Origin: Pseudomonadota bacterium
Lineage (GTDB): Bacteria; Myxococcota; UBA9042; PHBI01
Direction: 5' to 3'
DNA: 45,158 bases
NCBI GenBank assembly: GCA_005772945.1
Contig: SXIE01000099.1
Location: forward strand, 1 to 45,158
Shown piece by piece: positions 42,677 through 45,158 of this stretch. The number at the start of each line of letters is the position of its first letter. Position 1 is the first letter of the stretch. Below the pieces are notes generated by a model. That model saw only the letters and a list, made by a program, of their open reading frames with translations. It was not told where the DNA came from and did no database searches. The position numbers and the translations under genes were made by a program.

Positions 42677-44119
42677 ATGCCGATCGACATCGAGGCACGG
42701 GTGCATGAGCTGGTCGCGGATCCGGATCGACGCCGCGCTCTTGCCGCGAGCTGTCGCGAGCGCCTCGCATGCGACGTGCCGAGCGACGACCCCGCGGCGG
42801 CTCTCGACCTCATCTGGGCGACGTTCCTGGCGTGTTGCCCCGAGCTCGTGCTCGCGCCGGGCGAGGCGTTCGCCGCGATCCCCGCGTTCGTGCGCGGCGA
42901 TCTCCGCGGCGAGCTCGGACTCATGCTGGTGATTCCGACGCTCTGGGCACGCCGTCGTGCGGGCGGCGAGATCCAATGGGCTTGGCGGGCGCGCGACGGC
43001 CACGTCACAGACGTCCGAAGCCCCGAGCGCTTCTTCCAACAGCGGGTCGTGTGGGCCGCACTCGACGAGCGGCGCGCCGCCGATCGCTTCGTGCCCCCGC
43101 CGCTCGGCGCGAACGGCACCCCAGGCCCGATCGAGATGCGCATCGATGCACGCGCGGCGGCCCCCGACTGCAACGACGCCGGCCATGCGTTCGCACGGAC
43201 GCTCGCGCGCACCTGTCGCGAGCTTTTCTATCGCGAGTTCGTGCCCCACGTACGCGACCTGCGCTTCGCGACGCAGAACGGGCGACCGGAGTTCGAGTAC
43301 ACCGTGTGCGAGCTCGCGAGCCGCAACGTCACGCTTCCGGACGGCTGCCCACCACGCAGATACGCCGGTTTCGAACCGAGCGGCACACTGCGCGTGGGTG
43401 GACAGAAGGTGCTCGCCACGCGTACGCGTTTTCTGTCGTTGGAGATCCGCACCGCTCCCGAAGCGGCCCCGGTCGCGTGCACGCTCGACCGCGACCGAGG
43501 CTGCATCATAGTCGCCACCGGACCGGCGACGCTCGGTGGGATCGAAGCTGCGCTCGCGGCACAACTCGCTGGAATCGTGCGCACGGTGACGACCTCGAAC
43601 CCGGGCGCGGCGGTGCGCCCGATCGCCCCGACCGCGCTCGGCGGCCCGCCCGATCGCCTTTCGCCGCGGCCACTTGCGGCAGGCCACGCGCGCCAGACCC
43701 TCACGATCGTGCCCAAGGGCTTGGGGCTGACGATCGCCGTCGCACAGCGCGCAACAGGGTTCGACTCTACCTTCGACGTCACCCAGGGACAGGTCGTGAT
43801 TCAGGCCGCAACGGACAGCGCGGGGGCGCCGACGACGACCTGGGGAACGGTCGCGTCCGAGCTCACGACGCGATTCGCAGGCTTCGTCGAATCCGCGGAG
43901 TCGCCGCGAGGCGACTCGGTTGTCGCCGCGGTCGAGGCGGCGCCGCTCGACGAGAGCGAGGCCGCGCGCAATCAGCGCCAGTCACGAACGCGCCTCAGGT
44001 TGCTGGAGGCGCTGGAGGACCCGGCGTTCATGCGGTCGATCCCCGCTGAGCTTGGGCGGCCACACGACGGCTGCCGCGAGGCGTTCGCCTGGATCGTCGA
44101 TTGCGAGCTCAGCGCCTGA
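42677..44119 (+). CDS. Unrecognised cytoplasmic protein, divergent partner 2 of the Lon-STAND gene
   Basis: The 480-residue protein has no signal peptide or membrane helix. It begins with a helical region (about 1-130; a CC pair in FLACCPELVL), a mixed middle with AFARTLARTCRELFYREFVP and a beta-rich section from about 220 to 400, then a helical end (RNQRQSRTRLRLLEALEDPAFMRSI). I recognise no family. ATG 42677 is set by AAGGAG five bases upstream. It is co-transcribed with the 357-residue protein. Substrate or adaptor of the Lon-like protease is an untested idea from context. Confidence 0.72.
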   Translation: MPIDIEARVHELVADPDRRRALAASCRERLACDVPSDDPAAALDLIWATFLACCPELVLAPGEAFAAIPAFVRGDLRGELGLMLVIPTLWARRRAGGEIQWAWRARDGHVTDVRSPERFFQQRVVWAALDERRAADRFVPPPLGANGTPGPIEMRIDARAAAPDCNDAGHAFARTLARTCRELFYREFVPHVRDLRFATQNGRPEFEYTVCELASRNVTLPDGCPPRRYAGFEPSGTLRVGGQKVLATRTRFLSLEIRTAPEAAPVACTLDRDRGCIIVATGPATLGGIEAALAAQLAGIVRTVTTSNPGAAVRPIAPTALGGPPDRLSPRPLAAGHARQTLTIVPKGLGLTIAVAQRATGFDSTFDVTQGQVVIQAATDSAGAPTTTWGTVASELTTRFAGFVESAESPRGDSVVAAVEAAPLDESEAARNQRQSRTRLRLLEALEDPAFMRSIPAELGRPHDGCREAFAWIVDCELSA

Positions 44120-44185
44120 CGCCACGCCGGCCGTGAACGGACGACCAAAGTGTCAGGCGACGATCGCGACGCGCGTCGACGCATC

Positions 44186-44539
44186 ATGAAACACACCATC
44201 CCTTCGGGTCTTCTGTCACTCCTGGTCAACGCCGGGTTCTTCGCGGCCTTTGGCTCGGTGCTCCTCTTGGTCGGCGCCGCGCTCGGGCATGGCGGCTCAG
44301 CCGGCTCGGCGCCGTTCCTGGTCTTCTTTGGCTTGCCGATCGGGCTCGCGCTGGCCTTCGCGCCGCTCTCGGCCGCGGCCAAGGGGATCCTCGACGCCAA
44401 GGGCTACACGCCCTACTTCCAGCCTTGGAGCGTCTACGCGATCTGGGCGCCGCTCGTCTTCCTCGGCGCCCTCTTGGCGCCGACACTTCGGAGCGTTCCG
44501 AGCAACGCGCCGCAAGCGCCGGCCCCCCCACCCTCGTGA
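44186..44539 (+). CDS. Small multi-pass membrane protein
   Basis: The 117-residue protein has three hydrophobic helices (LLSLLVNAGFFAAFGSVLLL, FLVFFGLPIGLALAFAPL, YAIWAPLVFLGALLAP) and a Pro/Ala tail. I do not recognise the family. ATG 44186 starts MKHTIPSG; a GTG at 44150 would add 12 charged residues and neither has a strong binding site. It lies 66 bp after the second Lon-STAND partner gene and could be co-transcribed. Confidence 0.62.
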   Translation: MKHTIPSGLLSLLVNAGFFAAFGSVLLLVGAALGHGGSAGSAPFLVFFGLPIGLALAFAPLSAAAKGILDAKGYTPYFQPWSVYAIWAPLVFLGALLAPTLRSVPSNAPQAPAPPPS

Positions 44540-44558
44540 CCGTCGCCGATCATCTCCC

Positions 44559-44981
44559 TCAGGTGCCGCAGCGCGCGCGCGTCTCGGCCTCGGCGGGCAC
44601 CATCCACTTGATCGGCGCGCTCTTGGTCGGGCGCGGGTACGGACAGTCCGCGGCTTCGATCGTCCGATCGGAGAAGCGGATGATCCAGCCGTTGACGACC
44701 TCGATCGCCTTGACCGAGAGCTTGAACGTCGAGAGATGATCGAACGGCATGCCGCCACCCGTCGACGTCTCGACGCGCATGAAGACGTGCCACTTCGCGG
44801 TGCTCCCGACGTAGTGGAGCGGCCGCTGGGTGAACACGTCGAGGAAGAGCTCCTCGAAACCCTCGATCTTCGCCTCGGTCAGCACGGTCCCGCGCTCGCC
44901 GGACGCGCGCCCCACGGATGGGATCGCCCCGAGCGTGACGATGCTCGCGACCAGCAGTCCGACGTTCTTGAATACGTTCAT
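44559..44981 (-). CDS. Small secreted protein of unknown function
   Basis: The 140-residue protein has a signal peptide (about 1-27, ending GRAS) and a beta-rich mature part with two Cys (ADCPYP, ARCGT) that may pair. No family is recognised. AGGAGAAG lies five bases before the ATG, so the start is firm. It begins 21 bp after the tdh stop on the same strand and may share its transcript. Confidence 0.7.
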   Translation of the reverse strand: MNVFKNVGLLVASIVTLGAIPSVGRASGERGTVLTEAKIEGFEELFLDVFTQRPLHYVGSTAKWHVFMRVETSTGGGMPFDHLSTFKLSVKAIEVVNGWIIRFSDRTIEAADCPYPRPTKSAPIKWMVPAEAETRARCGT

Positions 44982-45002
44982 TTCGCTTCTCCTGCGACTC
45001 CT

Positions 45003-45158
45003 TCAGTCCTCCCAGTCCAGGACGATCTTCCCGCAGTTCCCGCCGCGGATCGTCGCGAACGCCTCCTCGAACGCATCGCGCTTGAAGCGATGCGTGAGGA
45101 CCGGCGTGACGTTGAGTCCGCCCTGCAGCAAGGACGCCATCTTGTACCAGGTCTCGAA
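45003..45158 (-). CDS. tdh: L-threonine 3-dehydrogenase, C-terminal fragment (cut by window end)
   Basis: The last 51 codons read FETWYKMASLLQGG, ITHRF-like TPVLTHRFKRDAF and GKIVLDWED, the C-terminal pattern of the zinc-dependent Tdh (medium-chain dehydrogenase), which oxidises threonine at C3. The catalytic and zinc residues lie outside the window. The identity rests on the close match of FETWYKM and the SGKVIL-type ending to known Tdh. Confidence 0.85.
   Translation of the reverse strand, partial: FETWYKMASLLQGGLNVTPVLTHRFKRDAFEEAFATIRGGNCGKIVLDWED

Noticed and set aside
1..45158. tRNA, rRNA, CRISPR, phage or transposase genes
   Set aside because: None were seen; the only hint is the 15-codon coiled-coil start at the left edge, too short to call a transposase.

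Overview
The window is uniformly GC-rich and about 90% coding. It reads as chromosome of a Myxococcota-like bacterium (Polyangia or Sandaracinaceae-like; inferred from gene content, not from a marker gene). The reasons are the many secreted lipoproteins, a caspase-like protein with an EF-hand loop, a tandem EGF-repeat lipoprotein, a STAND ATPase with WD40 repeats, PEGA and OmpA-like envelope proteins and small DUF4398-like lipoproteins. I see no rRNA, tRNA, CRISPR array or complete insertion sequence. ATGA start/stop overlaps join many genes into tight operons.

Layout. 1-1081: a possible gene edge and an unrecognised helical protein. 1142-4003 (minus): ECF sigma factor, zinc-type anti-sigma factor with a DUF4384-like tail, and caspase-like protein with an outer-membrane tail. 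4224-5003: lipoprotein. 5082-9892 (minus): a five-gene operon of two small lipoproteins, manC, phosphomannomutase and a PHP-fold lipoprotein. 10002-11081: lspA with a large extra segment. 11105-14996 (minus): an envelope operon whose last gene is split by an apparent frameshift. 15077-18655: a LOG-family protein without its catalytic motif, a membrane protein, a clan CD-like lipoprotein and a coiled-coil protein. 19089-22766: amidohydrolase, Uma2-like nuclease, an acidic-linker lipoprotein and a possible DNA-binding protein. 23068-28245: a 1725-residue EGF lipoprotein with three 206-residue C-terminal repeats, flanked by two near-identical double palindromes. 28539-29389: a vapBC toxin-antitoxin module between 34-bp direct repeats copied from the 3' end of the next gene, a tandem AAA+ ATPase (29357-31552). 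31664-35587: S41 protease and PEGA protein. 35642-36697: OmpA-like protein. 36823-44119: a Lon protease-nSTAND-transmembrane-WD40 fusion divergent from two unrecognised cytoplasmic proteins. 44186-45158: a membrane protein, a secreted protein and the 3' end of tdh.

The genes mostly serve the envelope: lipoprotein maturation (lspA) near about ten predicted lipoproteins, GDP-mannose supply, periplasmic proteolysis and outer-membrane anchoring. Two sets look like sensing or defence devices: the ECF/anti-sigma/caspase operon, and the Lon-STAND-WD40 protein with its divergent gene pair. The second is my best candidate for an undescribed system. The vapBC insertion is the clearest sign of recent rearrangement.
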